Positions 45,177 to 54,635 of a stretch of DNA of 64,000 bases are shown here, in pieces. Every line of letters starts with the position of its first letter. The stretch's first letter is position 1. A model generated the notes under the pieces. The model did not search any database. It was not told the DNA's origin and saw only the letters and a program-made list of their open reading frames with translations. Source of the DNA: Pseudobutyrivibrio sp. UBA3626 (GTDB lineage Bacteria > Bacillota > Clostridia > Lachnospirales > Lachnospiraceae). The stretch spans positions 268,969 to 332,968 of the forward strand of contig DFLF01000017.1 of assembly GCA_002373675.1 (NCBI GenBank), in the 5' to 3' direction. The translations under genes were made by a program, and so were the position numbers.

Positions 45177-47405
45177 TTAATTAACCTCTTCTCGCTCAAT
45201 CTCTTCAACAATCAAAAATCTTTCTTCTTCCCTTTTGGGCGAACAATCTCCATACAAAAGCGTCAAGTTAGGACTATAATATGGATCGCCATCGCTAAGT
45301 ATATCCGACCACTTCTCTCTAAACCTTTTAATTTCACTCTTAAATCTAGCTTGCTTGTCAGCTGTCTCTTCGTATCCTCTTGATTTTGACTCATAATGAT
45401 ACATTGTAATATTAGGATCTAAGATAATCTTCTTTCCGGCTTTTCTAATCTTTAGACATAAATCCACATCATTAAGCGAAACGGTAAATTCTTCATCAAA
45501 GCCCCCAACCTCTTCAAATACTTTTGCATCTACCATCATACAGGCTGCCGTAACTGCTGAGACTTCTTGTTGCACTTGAAGTCGACCAAAATACCCCACT
45601 TCATCTACATCCTGTTCTGTAAGTATATGACCGGCAAATCCTCCAACACCTATAACAACTCCACAATGCTGAACTGTATCATCTTCAAATAGAAGCTTCG
45701 CACCTACCGCTCCGACATCCTCATCCAAACAATATCCAAGCATTCTATTAATCCAGTCAGTTGAAATAACTTCTATATCATTATTTAACAATATATAATA
45801 TTCTCCATCGGCAAACTTGGCTCCAAAATTATTAATCTTAGAATAATTAAATCCTTCTTCCCATTTAATAACTTTAATAAAGTCGTATTTGCTCGTTATA
45901 TTTTCATAGTAATCAAAAGTTTCTTTAGACCTGGAATTATTCTCAATAATAACTATCTCATAATTCTTATATTCCGTCTTATCCACTATACTGCAAATGC
46001 ATTTATCCAGATCCTCAATATGTTCCATTGTCGGAATAAGTATTGAAACCAGAGGCTCTTTTTTAAGATGCCTTGTAGACTTAAGCATTATAAATACATC
46101 TGTCGCCTCAACATCAGCCTCTATCCCAACTCTCTTATAGTGTTCTTCTAATGCTCTGACACTGGCATCTATTGCATATTGTTTGGAATCAACATTCCCT
46201 GCTGTTGAATCCTCATGCGCTCTCCAGTGATACAGTACTTTAGGAATATGATGTATCTTATCAGTTTTCTCTACACACCTAAGAATCATATCAAAATCCT
46301 GTGCGCCGTCATATTCTTCTCTAAATCCACCTACTTCACGCATAATCGAACGACGTACAACAAATATATGGCATACATAATTAAGATGTCTTAACATCTC
46401 CAGATTAAAATCCGGTTTAAATCTATAATTACTGTAAAATGTTCCACTTGCGTCAACTAAATCTTCATCAGTATATATAATATCTATTGTTTTATCTTCA
46501 TTGAGTACCCTTACTATCTCATACAAAGCTCCTATTTCTAGTATATCATCATGATCTGTAAGCATTACATAATCACCGTTTGCCATCTCAAGAGCCTTGT
46601 TAGTATTTCCTGCTATTCCAAGATTCTCATCCAGATGTATATAATTAATTCTGTCATCATCCCAATAATGCTTTCTTATATACTCTCCAAGGTTATCATT
46701 ATCGCTTCCATCCGCCAGACACAATTCAAAATTAGAATATGTCTGATTGATAACAGATTTCATAAGTGCCTCAAAGAAATCCAATGGCGTATTATACAGA
46801 GGAATAGAAATACTTATAACAGGTTTATATTGAAAATCCTTACCCCTCTGTCTTTCATAGTCAGCTTCACTTGGCATATTATTCTCTCGCCATATTGTAT
46901 AATCGTCTTTTGTATTCCTAAGTTTTGCAAGTGTCCTGTTAAATACCTCCCTTGGATGATTTTTTACAAAACGTGCTGTTCGTCTTATTGGCTGATTAGT
47001 TATGAATTCAGTCACCTTACCCCAAGCAGTAAATGATTCATCAAGGCCTTGCATATTTATTTTTAAATACAGCCTTTCCTCTTCATCAGTAAAAAAATGA
47101 ATAAAAATATTCTCGTCGATTATACTATCTCTTTCAAATCTAATAAGAAATTCACTCTTATAATCGTCACTTAACTCAAATTTCTTTTTTACATCTTTAC
47201 GGGTTTTTCGCCATATCCGTCCTTGTTTTAAGCAATTATTATTTTGCCCTACAAGTTCAACATTAACAGGTTTATTCTCAACAGAATATACCCACCCCCT
47301 TATTAAAACATCGTCAGCTTCCCGTTCAATAAGTTCAATGTAATATTTAAATAATGAATTATTATCGTTCAAATTATCTTTTATAATAAACTTTTCCTTA
47401 AACAT
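45177..47405 (-). CDS. Large tandem GT2 glycosyltransferase with N-terminal IRGW domain
   Basis: The plan is the same as the downstream gene: an N-terminal domain with DVLIRGWVYS (about 30-105), then a GT2 domain (about 205-425) with SISIPLYNTPL, LADGSDN, LTDHDDILE and HWRAHEDSTA. A second GT2 domain (about 455-700) has SILIPTMEH, IENNSRS, LNNDIEV and SLNDVDLC. No membrane helix is present, so both domains act in the cytoplasm on a lipid-linked chain. It has a good promoter 70-95 nt upstream and a GAGGGGG ribosome site, and is the first gene of the exporter operon. Confidence 0.88.
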   Translation of the reverse strand: MFKEKFIIKDNLNDNNSLFKYYIELIEREADDVLIRGWVYSVENKPVNVELVGQNNNCLKQGRIWRKTRKDVKKKFELSDDYKSEFLIRFERDSIIDENIFIHFFTDEEERLYLKINMQGLDESFTAWGKVTEFITNQPIRRTARFVKNHPREVFNRTLAKLRNTKDDYTIWRENNMPSEADYERQRGKDFQYKPVISISIPLYNTPLDFFEALMKSVINQTYSNFELCLADGSDNDNLGEYIRKHYWDDDRINYIHLDENLGIAGNTNKALEMANGDYVMLTDHDDILEIGALYEIVRVLNEDKTIDIIYTDEDLVDASGTFYSNYRFKPDFNLEMLRHLNYVCHIFVVRRSIMREVGGFREEYDGAQDFDMILRCVEKTDKIHHIPKVLYHWRAHEDSTAGNVDSKQYAIDASVRALEEHYKRVGIEADVEATDVFIMLKSTRHLKKEPLVSILIPTMEHIEDLDKCICSIVDKTEYKNYEIVIIENNSRSKETFDYYENITSKYDFIKVIKWEEGFNYSKINNFGAKFADGEYYILLNNDIEVISTDWINRMLGYCLDEDVGAVGAKLLFEDDTVQHCGVVIGVGGFAGHILTEQDVDEVGYFGRLQVQQEVSAVTAACMMVDAKVFEEVGGFDEEFTVSLNDVDLCLKIRKAGKKIILDPNITMYHYESKSRGYEETADKQARFKSEIKRFREKWSDILSDGDPYYSPNLTLLYGDCSPKREEERFLIVEEIEREEVN

Positions 47406-47473
47406 CTCACATCCCCCTCAGGGCTTTACAAATACGATTATCCATTAAATTTACTATTTAATTCCATAAGTAA

Positions 47474-47501
47474 ATTTTAGCCAAAAAAAAGGCTTTGTCA
47501 A
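47474..47501 (-). promoter_or_regulatory. Promoter of the exporter/GT2 operon with a palindromic spacer
   Basis: A perfect TTGACA and TAAAAT are separated by 16 nt on the minus strand. The spacer contains AGCC-A8-GGCT, a palindrome around an eight-base A/T run, which could bind a regulator or bend the DNA. Confidence 0.6.
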
Positions 47502-47531
47502 TATATCTTCATAGTCAAAAAAATCAAAAAA

Positions 47532-48005
47532 ATGATATTTCTAGATCATTTCAAGCATCTATTTATATATCTTGACAAATACAGACATATAATAGGTATT
47601 GCAATAATAATATTATGTACAATCTTTGAGCTAAGCGGTTCTTCAATAGGAAGCTTTTACACTTATCTGGGGAATCAATACCATACATCTGAAGAATTAT
47701 TCAAACAGGGTACACTTTTAGGCATCCCTAGAGATATACGAACAGACAAATGGTCAACTCTAACACCATTCAACTCTGCTCAACAGTATAACGACTATAA
47801 TTCAACCTCTGATATACTAAGAGGAACACCAACAGATGTCACTACATTTTATGCCAACCCTAGTTTTTCAGTATCCAGTATTTTTCGCCCATTATTATGG
47901 GGATACATTTTGTTTGGAAATGCCAAAGGACTAGCCTTCTTCTGGAGTACAAAAACAGTTTGCTTATTTCTCGTATCATATGAATTCGGTAAGATTCTTA
48001 CAAAA
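47532..48005 (+). pseudogene. N-terminal remnant of a large polytopic membrane protein (DUF7657/YfhO-like)
   Basis: The frame reads like the start of the big multi-membrane proteins found with polysaccharide genes. There is one helix (about 20-38, IIGIAIIILCTIFELSGSSI), then the outside loop with GTPRDIRTDKW-type sequence and PSFSVSSIFRPLLWGYILFG. After about residue 157 (FGKILTK) it stops resembling the family and runs into sequence antisense to a different gene, ending at 48083. No good ribosome site precedes it. The matching C-terminal part lies on the same strand at 54636-55144. Confidence 0.7.
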
Positions 48006-48253
48006 GAATGTATCATAGCTAAAAGAATTGGAAACATAGGGTGTTTCGGAATAGTCGAATTACTATATTCGCCCATCCATTGACCGTGTAAAATAGAATA
48101 AGCATTGTTCACTTGCATCTCATCATCAACTTTTGAATTAAGACCCAAATCCCATCCAAGATAATATTCCATATAGAACCTAAGAACTGTCAATGCAATA
48201 AATACAATATAGAATATAACCTGTAAGTTCATTTTAATTTTCTTTGTAATCAA
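47995..48253 (-). pseudogene. N-terminal remnant of a GT-C-like membrane protein
   Basis: About 85 residues resemble the beginning of the intact protein encoded at 51217-52950: one membrane helix, then an acidic KVDDEMQVNNAYSILHGQWMGEY-like loop corresponding to VDDGLMQKIALHLFHGEYLGVY. The open frame continues to 47849, but that part is only antisense of the plus-strand remnant, so the real homology ends near 48000. The two truncated genes meet nose to nose at this junction. Confidence 0.65.
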
Positions 48254-48363
48254 TTCTCATTTCTTCCTTCATACTCGCCATACTTTAATCAAATTCTCTA
48301 TATAATGATACTCTTTACTCTTCACTATTTAGCACAACAGTTAAACCCTCCTAAAGTAAATGC

Positions 48364-50442
48364 TCATGGAGATTCTTTTCTTATCCAAATCATGCGCTCA
48401 TACCCTTCATTACCTAAGGGGATATATGATTGAATCAAAGTCTTATCAAATAACTCAGAATAGTACTTGCACCCCCACGCCTCACGTTCAATATCATAAA
48501 CAACCACTTTAGGTGAATTATCTTTCAGTGAATCTACATCCCATTCTTCATACCACTCCATATACCATGGTAGCATGTAAGGTATTTTATTAACAGAAGA
48601 TCCAAAACGGTCGTGTAGATATATTGAACCATAATTCGATTCAGAATTGTATCCATCTATAAATATCTTACTATTCCTTTCTTCCTTCATTAGTTGTACT
48701 ACTCTAGATTCAAGCTCACTAATAGGCTCGTCCTCATGAGCAAATAAGGCTCCATGTGCTACTTCAAAATATGGGATACTTAGAAATACCATCATTAAAA
48801 CAGAAAGAACACACAACATCTTACGTTCTTTGTTCATAAGTATATCTAGATATAATACATCGATTGCAATTATAATAAACCAAGTAGGGATTTCATGAAA
48901 CCCTTCAAATCTAGTTGCCGACATAAGAATTGAAAGTCCTGCCAACATACACTCTATGAATCGCTTATTAAATGCCAATACAATTACTAAGATTACAGCT
49001 AGTGTCATTACTAAGAATCGCAATACAACTACCAGATCTGACGAGGCACTAAGTATACTTGTAATACTCCCAGCAAAAAACCTCATTATATTAATATAGG
49101 CCTGAAATACTGGATAAAATACGTTTTCACCCATTCCTGAATACTTCGAATACACCTCGGTATTAAATGTATAAAAACCTCTTACTGCAATTCCCAAAGA
49201 ATTATTGAATGCGAAATACACAATAGCCAATATCAGAGGCACTAAAGCCGAAATAATCAGCCTACAATATCTCATACAAGTTTCTTTTAGCGAAACTTCT
49301 CTCTTTTTGTAATAATTCATCTCAACCACGACAAAAATCAAGGCCATGATAACTACTACATATACGCTCACAAATGCACTCCCTATAGCGCCCCATACAC
49401 ATAGAGATACTATTATGCACCTATCCCATTTTAGTGTTTTGTCTCTGTAATATCTTATGAACTCTAGCAACAATATAGTATACATAAGCCCTTGAAAATT
49501 TTCAGACAAAATTCTTGGAGCATCACTAGGGCATACACAATATACAATGATTATCTCAGCAAAGGGAAGAACCACCATCTTCTTGCAACCAAAAGAATCT
49601 CTATGTCTAATGTATGCTAAAGCCCATATAACGCACACAACAATATAGAAACATAGTCTAAACTGCTCACGAGAGCTTGCTCCAAAAAGCGAAAACACAG
49701 AACATATATAATATAATAGAGGCGTATGAGAAGTCACATAATCTTTATACAAAACACCCCTATTAGCAATTGTCATTCCACCAATTATATTGTCATTCTC
49801 ATCTGTAAAATAAATGCCTTCATATACCAATAGACTAAGAACAACAAATAAAACTATAGCAAGAATTAATCCCTGAACAATTCTATCATCTCTAAAAAAA
49901 ATCTTTTTCTCGTTATTATAAAATAGTTTCCCAAGAATCAGCAATAAATAGAGAAATCCAATTATTAATAAACCATACCACCAATAATCAACATTTCCCC
50001 CCATTAATTCTATCTTCATACCATCATTAAGCGATAAAATGTCATTATTATTTTCATCAGTAATAACGATTCTATATCTTGCTCCCGATGTGGTTTTTAT
50101 TTTTTTTTCTAATTCAATATTATATATATTAGAATTGGAATTTGTTCTCTCTTCAAATACAACATTACCATCGTTATCTAATAACTGAATATATAGTGTG
50201 GATTTGTTGTCAACCTTAGACAAATCCACTTCTATTGAAAGCTTTTTCAGTATGTCCAGAGGCATAGTAAAATAATTACTAACAACATTTTTCCTAGTAC
50301 TATCATCTTCAGACTGCTGTACATAATCAGTTATATCATATTTCTCAAGATACGTTAATTTGAGTCGGGCAGATAATAACCCTACAATAAATACTACAAT
50401 CAATAACAGAAAGAGCACCAAATAACATATTCTACTTTTCAT
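48364..50442 (-). CDS. Large polytopic membrane protein, probable GT-C-type glycosyltransferase
   Basis: The 692-residue protein has an N-terminal helix, an extracytoplasmic beta-rich domain (about 30-165), then about ten further helices, and a C-terminal domain of about 100 residues outside the membrane (from LESRVVQLMKEERN). The loop after the third helix contains ...GIYFTDENDNIIGG, an acidic motif where GT-C enzymes have their catalytic Asp/Glu. The start is the ATG at 50442 with GGAGG upstream. Next to a GtrB-like GT2 it is a good candidate for transferring a lipid-linked sugar outside the cell; substrate unknown. Confidence 0.7.
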   Translation of the reverse strand: MKSRICYLVLFLLLIVVFIVGLLSARLKLTYLEKYDITDYVQQSEDDSTRKNVVSNYFTMPLDILKKLSIEVDLSKVDNKSTLYIQLLDNDGNVVFEERTNSNSNIYNIELEKKIKTTSGARYRIVITDENNNDILSLNDGMKIELMGGNVDYWWYGLLIIGFLYLLLILGKLFYNNEKKIFFRDDRIVQGLILAIVLFVVLSLLVYEGIYFTDENDNIIGGMTIANRGVLYKDYVTSHTPLLYYICSVFSLFGASSREQFRLCFYIVVCVIWALAYIRHRDSFGCKKMVVLPFAEIIIVYCVCPSDAPRILSENFQGLMYTILLLEFIRYYRDKTLKWDRCIIVSLCVWGAIGSAFVSVYVVVIMALIFVVVEMNYYKKREVSLKETCMRYCRLIISALVPLILAIVYFAFNNSLGIAVRGFYTFNTEVYSKYSGMGENVFYPVFQAYINIMRFFAGSITSILSASSDLVVVLRFLVMTLAVILVIVLAFNKRFIECMLAGLSILMSATRFEGFHEIPTWFIIIAIDVLYLDILMNKERKMLCVLSVLMMVFLSIPYFEVAHGALFAHEDEPISELESRVVQLMKEERNSKIFIDGYNSESNYGSIYLHDRFGSSVNKIPYMLPWYMEWYEEWDVDSLKDNSPKVVVYDIEREAWGCKYYSELFDKTLIQSYIPLGNEGYERMIWIRKESP

Positions 50443-50479
50443 AACAATTACACCCTCCAACAAGTATCATCAAATTGTT

Positions 50480-51196
50480 CTACTCCATCGCTCTTCTAAA
50501 AGCCCAAAAATCTCCTAATGAATTCAACCCGATTTTTATAATTTTCGGGATATTGATTGAATTCTTTCCACTTCTTCTAGAGCTAAATGATATTGGTATA
50601 AATTTATACTTCTGGTTATAATATGCATAATAGGTAGTAATCATTATATTAGGGAGATTATAATCAGACTTCATTCTATTAATATACTTCTTGAGAACAT
50701 CCACCTTCATCAATCTAAATGGCGCATTAGCATCAGGTATCTTTACTCCGAAGAACAATCTTAAAAGCATACATACAACTCTCTCTACAAATGCTCTATC
50801 CTTACCATCACCTCTCTCGTTCCTTAGCCCAAATATTCCGTCATATTCACTTCTCATTGTCCAGAACTCTTCGAACTCATCAGGGTTAGTCTGTCCATCC
50901 GAATCTGTCTGAAATACATAATCCGCATTCATTTTAATAGCCACTTTATATAGTGCTAATACTTTAGGTCCATGTTGTTTGGCTGATTTTTTAAGAATCT
51001 TAAGCTTAGGATATTCCTTCTTCATCTCTTTTAAAATAGCATGAGTACCGTCTGTACTTCCACTGTCTGCAACGACCAAACGAGAAGCTTCGTTTTTGTC
51101 CTCTAATACCGCATACCATGATTTAACAACATCTCTTATATTATCTTCTTCATTATAAGCTGGCATAACAACATATAACACATCTTTTTTTGACAT
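50480..51196 (-). CDS. GT2 glycosyltransferase (polyprenyl-phosphate sugar synthase-like)
   Basis: This 238-residue GT2 enzyme has VVMPAYNEEDNIRDVV at the N-terminus, ADSGSTDGTH, and the metal/nucleotide site QTDSDGQTNPDEF (about 93-105). The conserved late segment is DANAPFRLMK. No membrane helix is obvious; the family often acts at the membrane surface. It is sandwiched between two polytopic proteins in one operon, consistent with making the lipid-linked donor they use. No GtrA-type flippase gene is seen in the window. Confidence 0.88.
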   Translation of the reverse strand: MSKKDVLYVVMPAYNEEDNIRDVVKSWYAVLEDKNEASRLVVADSGSTDGTHAILKEMKKEYPKLKILKKSAKQHGPKVLALYKVAIKMNADYVFQTDSDGQTNPDEFEEFWTMRSEYDGIFGLRNERGDGKDRAFVERVVCMLLRLFFGVKIPDANAPFRLMKVDVLKKYINRMKSDYNLPNIMITTYYAYYNQKYKFIPISFSSRRSGKNSINIPKIIKIGLNSLGDFWAFRRAME

Positions 51197-51216
51197 CTAT
51201 TTACTCCTCCCAGTTA

Positions 51217-52950
51217 TCACTTATAAACATTATCTTTGCGATTTAATAAGTATTTATAAACAAGCTTTATAAATCCTACAATTTCATAAATTCCTAATAT
51301 TATTGCCAAATATTTAAAAATAGAAATTAAGGGATACATTGCAACACTATAAAACTCCACATAATCATCATAGAAAGTAGAATTCAAATAATTAAAATAT
51401 CCACTAAAGGCCTCAAATTCAAATGCCACAACAAATGCACTTAGAATAATTCCACACATAACAATAAAAATATTTAACTTGCTAAAATCTTTTTTAGACA
51501 TATAATATATAAGTGTCATGATGAAAACAGCAAAAAGTATTATTGCAAAGATATCCACAACAATTCCAAATTTTTGATATATAGATATTATACTATTTAT
51601 TTTTTCTAATAAATGACTGCCATAATTAAAAACATCAGTCTGAAAATCTGTAGGCTGTCTCATATATGTATTCAAACCTAAGAGGTACTGTTGTGTAGTA
51701 ATCTTCTTTAAGTCTCCTGTGGATGCAAGCCCAACTAACTCAAGGTCACCATATACTGACACATGATACATGTTTTTAACTGCTTTCGGGACACATTTTA
51801 TGATTTCATCAATGGTTAACCCTTTCATTATCTTAGATATATGAATATAATTATCTTCAGCTAGCCTTCCATCTTTAAACGCGTCTTGTAATTCATTATT
51901 AACCTTTTTATATATTTCATTTGTTTCTACAGCATTAGAATAATACCCCATTTCATTCATCGCATGACGAATTCGCCACATAAACAAATCCCCTAACACC
52001 TCTCCGTTTTCTTCCTTGTAATGCGGGAGAACTTTCATTTCTTCCCATATAGGGGCAAACGTCGGACTAACTGTAGCGGCTTTTTCAAACATTTCATTTG
52101 TTACCCATACACCACCATCATCATAATCATGTTCAATATGCAAAAAAGCCGAATATACATTAGCCGCTTCAGTATGAGCACGATCATCTGTTGCAAATAA
52201 TCCGTAATGATTATAATTAGCAAAAGAAATCCCCAACGACATTATAATAGTCGCTATAAACGGTCCCAAAAACACTATCGCTTTTTTTATAATGTTTTCT
52301 CTTTGATGTATGAAAACCCATACCAATGCCAAAACTGTTATAACTACACAAAATGGTAGAATCCAAATAGAATCTTCTTTAATAAACCAAAATAAAGGAA
52401 GCGATACACATTCAAGGACAACCCAAGGAATTAAGGGTTTAATACTTTTTTCTTCTTTTCTTAAAAACAAACCAATAAAACCAGCAAAAACTAACAGTGT
52501 AAAATACTGTATAATACTATTCCTATATATCCTAAGTGCTGGCAATTCTGCAAAAGTTATAGGTGAAAAAATAAGCAAAACATACATTAATGCCCTAGGA
52601 ACAAAAGAAATATTATTCTTAAAAGATCTACACACTGCATAAGCTGACCCTATATTCAAGAATCCCAGAAGAAGAGGATATGGAAATAGAAACTTATAAC
52701 AAAAAGCAAGCAAATAAGAATATACCCAATTTTTGCACAAAGTAAACTCATCATATACGCCTAAATATTCGCCATGGAACAAATGAAGCGCAATTTTTTG
52801 CATCAATCCGTCGTCTACAGGCTCTCCTGGATTAATACAATATGGAATTCTAAATTGTATTAGAATTCGGATAATAGATATGGTCAAGAGCACTATAACT
52901 ATTATCATCTTATACGTTTCTATATTAATTGTTCTACTTATCCTCTTCAT
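51217..52950 (-). CDS. Polytopic membrane protein, probable GT-C-type glycosyltransferase
   Basis: The 577-residue protein has about 11-12 hydrophobic segments and a central extracytoplasmic stretch (about 285-430). The first loop reads INPGEPVDDGLMQK; paired Asp in this place is the usual GT-C catalytic signature. The start is placed at the ATG at 52950 (AAGGAATATC upstream), overlapping the FAD-oxidoreductase gene by 17 bp. A truncated paralogue lies at 47995-48253. It probably adds a side group to the surface polysaccharide. Confidence 0.7.
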   Translation of the reverse strand: MKRISRTINIETYKMIIVIVLLTISIIRILIQFRIPYCINPGEPVDDGLMQKIALHLFHGEYLGVYDEFTLCKNWVYSYLLAFCYKFLFPYPLLLGFLNIGSAYAVCRSFKNNISFVPRALMYVLLIFSPITFAELPALRIYRNSIIQYFTLLVFAGFIGLFLRKEEKSIKPLIPWVVLECVSLPLFWFIKEDSIWILPFCVVITVLALVWVFIHQRENIIKKAIVFLGPFIATIIMSLGISFANYNHYGLFATDDRAHTEAANVYSAFLHIEHDYDDGGVWVTNEMFEKAATVSPTFAPIWEEMKVLPHYKEENGEVLGDLFMWRIRHAMNEMGYYSNAVETNEIYKKVNNELQDAFKDGRLAEDNYIHISKIMKGLTIDEIIKCVPKAVKNMYHVSVYGDLELVGLASTGDLKKITTQQYLLGLNTYMRQPTDFQTDVFNYGSHLLEKINSIISIYQKFGIVVDIFAIILFAVFIMTLIYYMSKKDFSKLNIFIVMCGIILSAFVVAFEFEAFSGYFNYLNSTFYDDYVEFYSVAMYPLISIFKYLAIILGIYEIVGFIKLVYKYLLNRKDNVYK

Positions 52951-54490
52951 GATATTCCTTTTCTGTATTAACATTCCATACATTTGACTTATCTGTTATA
53001 CCACCCATTATGTCCTTAACAGCTTCAAAAGAAGTACACATAGAATGATCAAGATTGTTATATCTATGTTGTCCATTTCGTCCCACACAGAATAGATTAG
53101 GAATACTATCTAAATACTCTCTTAATACATCCATGTCCCTATATGTATCAAAATAAGCCGGATATGCTTTCTTAACTCTTTCAACATGATAATCTATAAC
53201 CTCATCCGTATCATCAATAAGCCCCATTTTAACCATTTCTTTTATTGCACTTCTAGCAAATTTGTCGTCCTTCATAGACCACATTCTGTCGCCTTCGTTA
53301 CAGAAGTATTCAAGGCCAAGCCATACAGTATGTTCTACATCTTTAACTAGATAAGGAGACCAGTTATTATAGATTTGAAAGCGCCCCATCTTGACAGAAC
53401 GATCATGTACGTATACCCAATCATCCGGCACAATATTTCCTAGTGTTTTTATCTTGGTTTCATTCTTAAGCTTTAATCTTGGAACTAACACTCCTACCGT
53501 CATATAGTCACGATATGGTAGACCGGCTGCGATATCTGCTTCTTTTTTAGGGACATCATTTAAGCCGTAAACCAAGTCTTTAACCGGCATAGAAGAGATA
53601 ACATAGTCTCCGTCTATCTTCACACATTTTCCGTCTTTTTCATATGTAACACCAGTTAGGTTGTTTTCTTTATCTTTATGAATCTTCACAACCTTGGCAT
53701 TCATTATAATCTTTCCTCCCATTTTCTCAATTTCCTCAGCAGTCAAATCCCATAGCTGTCCAGGTCCCAACTTAGGATATGCAAATTCCTCTATAAGAGA
53801 AGTCTCAACTTTACGATTCTTCTTATTGAATACTTTGCCGAACATATCTTTTAAAATTGCCATAATAGAGAGCCCTTTAACACGTTGAGCACCCCACTCA
53901 GGTGAGATTTCACTAGGGTGTCGTCCCCATAGATTAGTTGTATAGTTCTCAAAAAACATAGAATAAAGCTTTTTTCCGAAGCGATTGATATAGAAATCTT
54001 CCAAGGAATTCTCGGGTCTCTTATATATACAACTTTTCAAATAACTAAAGCCAACAACAATAGTTGTTCCAAGTCCCATGTTTTTTAGGGTTTCCCATTT
54101 AAGTGAAACAGGATAATCAAAGAATTTCTTCTTAAAGAAGATTCTTGAAAGTCTATTACGACGGAGCATAACTCTATCAACTTTTTCAGGATCCGGTCCG
54201 CCCGGTTTTACAGAGGACTCACGCTTTAGTTTAATATCATCATAAGACTTACTTCCCTGGGTGGGAAGCATCTTTTCCCACCATTCATTAACTTCTGGAA
54301 CCTTGGAGAAAAAGCGGTGGCCTCCCATATCCATACGGTTACCCTTGTATTCTACAGTTCTAGAGATTCCACCGAACTTATCGCTTTCCTCAAAAACAAC
54401 AACTTCATAATCTTTTGACTTATCTAGCAATTCATATGCAGCCGTTAGTCCTGCAGGACCTGCACCTATAATTAATACTTTTTTACTCAT
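52934..54490 (-). CDS. FAD-dependent oxidoreductase related to UDP-galactopyranose mutase/amino oxidases
   Basis: The N-terminal dinucleotide motif is VLIIGAGPAGLTAAYEL (about 5-21), followed by the FAD-contact EESDKFGGISRTVEYKGNRMDMGGHRFFS. The C-terminal FAD motif lies near LFCVGRNGQHRYNNLDHSM. At 518 residues it is longer than the usual Glf mutase (about 370), so I do not call it glf. Relatives occur in surface-glycan clusters. It is the first gene of the second cassette, followed by two membrane proteins and a GT2. The start is the ATG at 54490 (AAAGGAG upstream). Confidence 0.82.
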   Translation of the reverse strand: MSKKVLIIGAGPAGLTAAYELLDKSKDYEVVVFEESDKFGGISRTVEYKGNRMDMGGHRFFSKVPEVNEWWEKMLPTQGSKSYDDIKLKRESSVKPGGPDPEKVDRVMLRRNRLSRIFFKKKFFDYPVSLKWETLKNMGLGTTIVVGFSYLKSCIYKRPENSLEDFYINRFGKKLYSMFFENYTTNLWGRHPSEISPEWGAQRVKGLSIMAILKDMFGKVFNKKNRKVETSLIEEFAYPKLGPGQLWDLTAEEIEKMGGKIIMNAKVVKIHKDKENNLTGVTYEKDGKCVKIDGDYVISSMPVKDLVYGLNDVPKKEADIAAGLPYRDYMTVGVLVPRLKLKNETKIKTLGNIVPDDWVYVHDRSVKMGRFQIYNNWSPYLVKDVEHTVWLGLEYFCNEGDRMWSMKDDKFARSAIKEMVKMGLIDDTDEVIDYHVERVKKAYPAYFDTYRDMDVLREYLDSIPNLFCVGRNGQHRYNNLDHSMCTSFEAVKDIMGGITDKSNVWNVNTEKEYHEEDK

Positions 54491-54598
54491 TTTTTCTCCT
54501 TTCATGGTCAAATATATCGATAATACTGGATGTAAAATAAACTAATTCTCAAAGCATATACTATTACACATCTTTCACATCACAAAACAACTATATAA

Positions 54599-54627
54599 AC
54601 CTTATAAAAAATCATAGTTTTTGTCAA
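54599..54627 (-). promoter_or_regulatory. Probable promoter of the oxidoreductase/GT-C cassette
   Basis: A perfect TTGACA is followed 17 nt later by TAAGGT on the minus strand, about 110 nt before the oxidoreductase start. It ends within a few nt of the pseudogene at 54636, marking that edge of the cassette. Confidence 0.5.
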
Positions 54628-54635
54628 TGCAATGA

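Noticed and set aside
47849..48253. A 134-residue minus-strand protein as one intact gene
   Set aside because: Its last ~50 residues are antisense to the plus-strand membrane-protein remnant; only the first ~85 resemble a real family.
52934..54490. Call as UDP-galactopyranose mutase (glf)
   Set aside because: The FAD motifs fit the superfamily, but the protein is ~150 residues longer than Glf and I could not identify Glf-specific active-site residues, so a general oxidoreductase name is safer.
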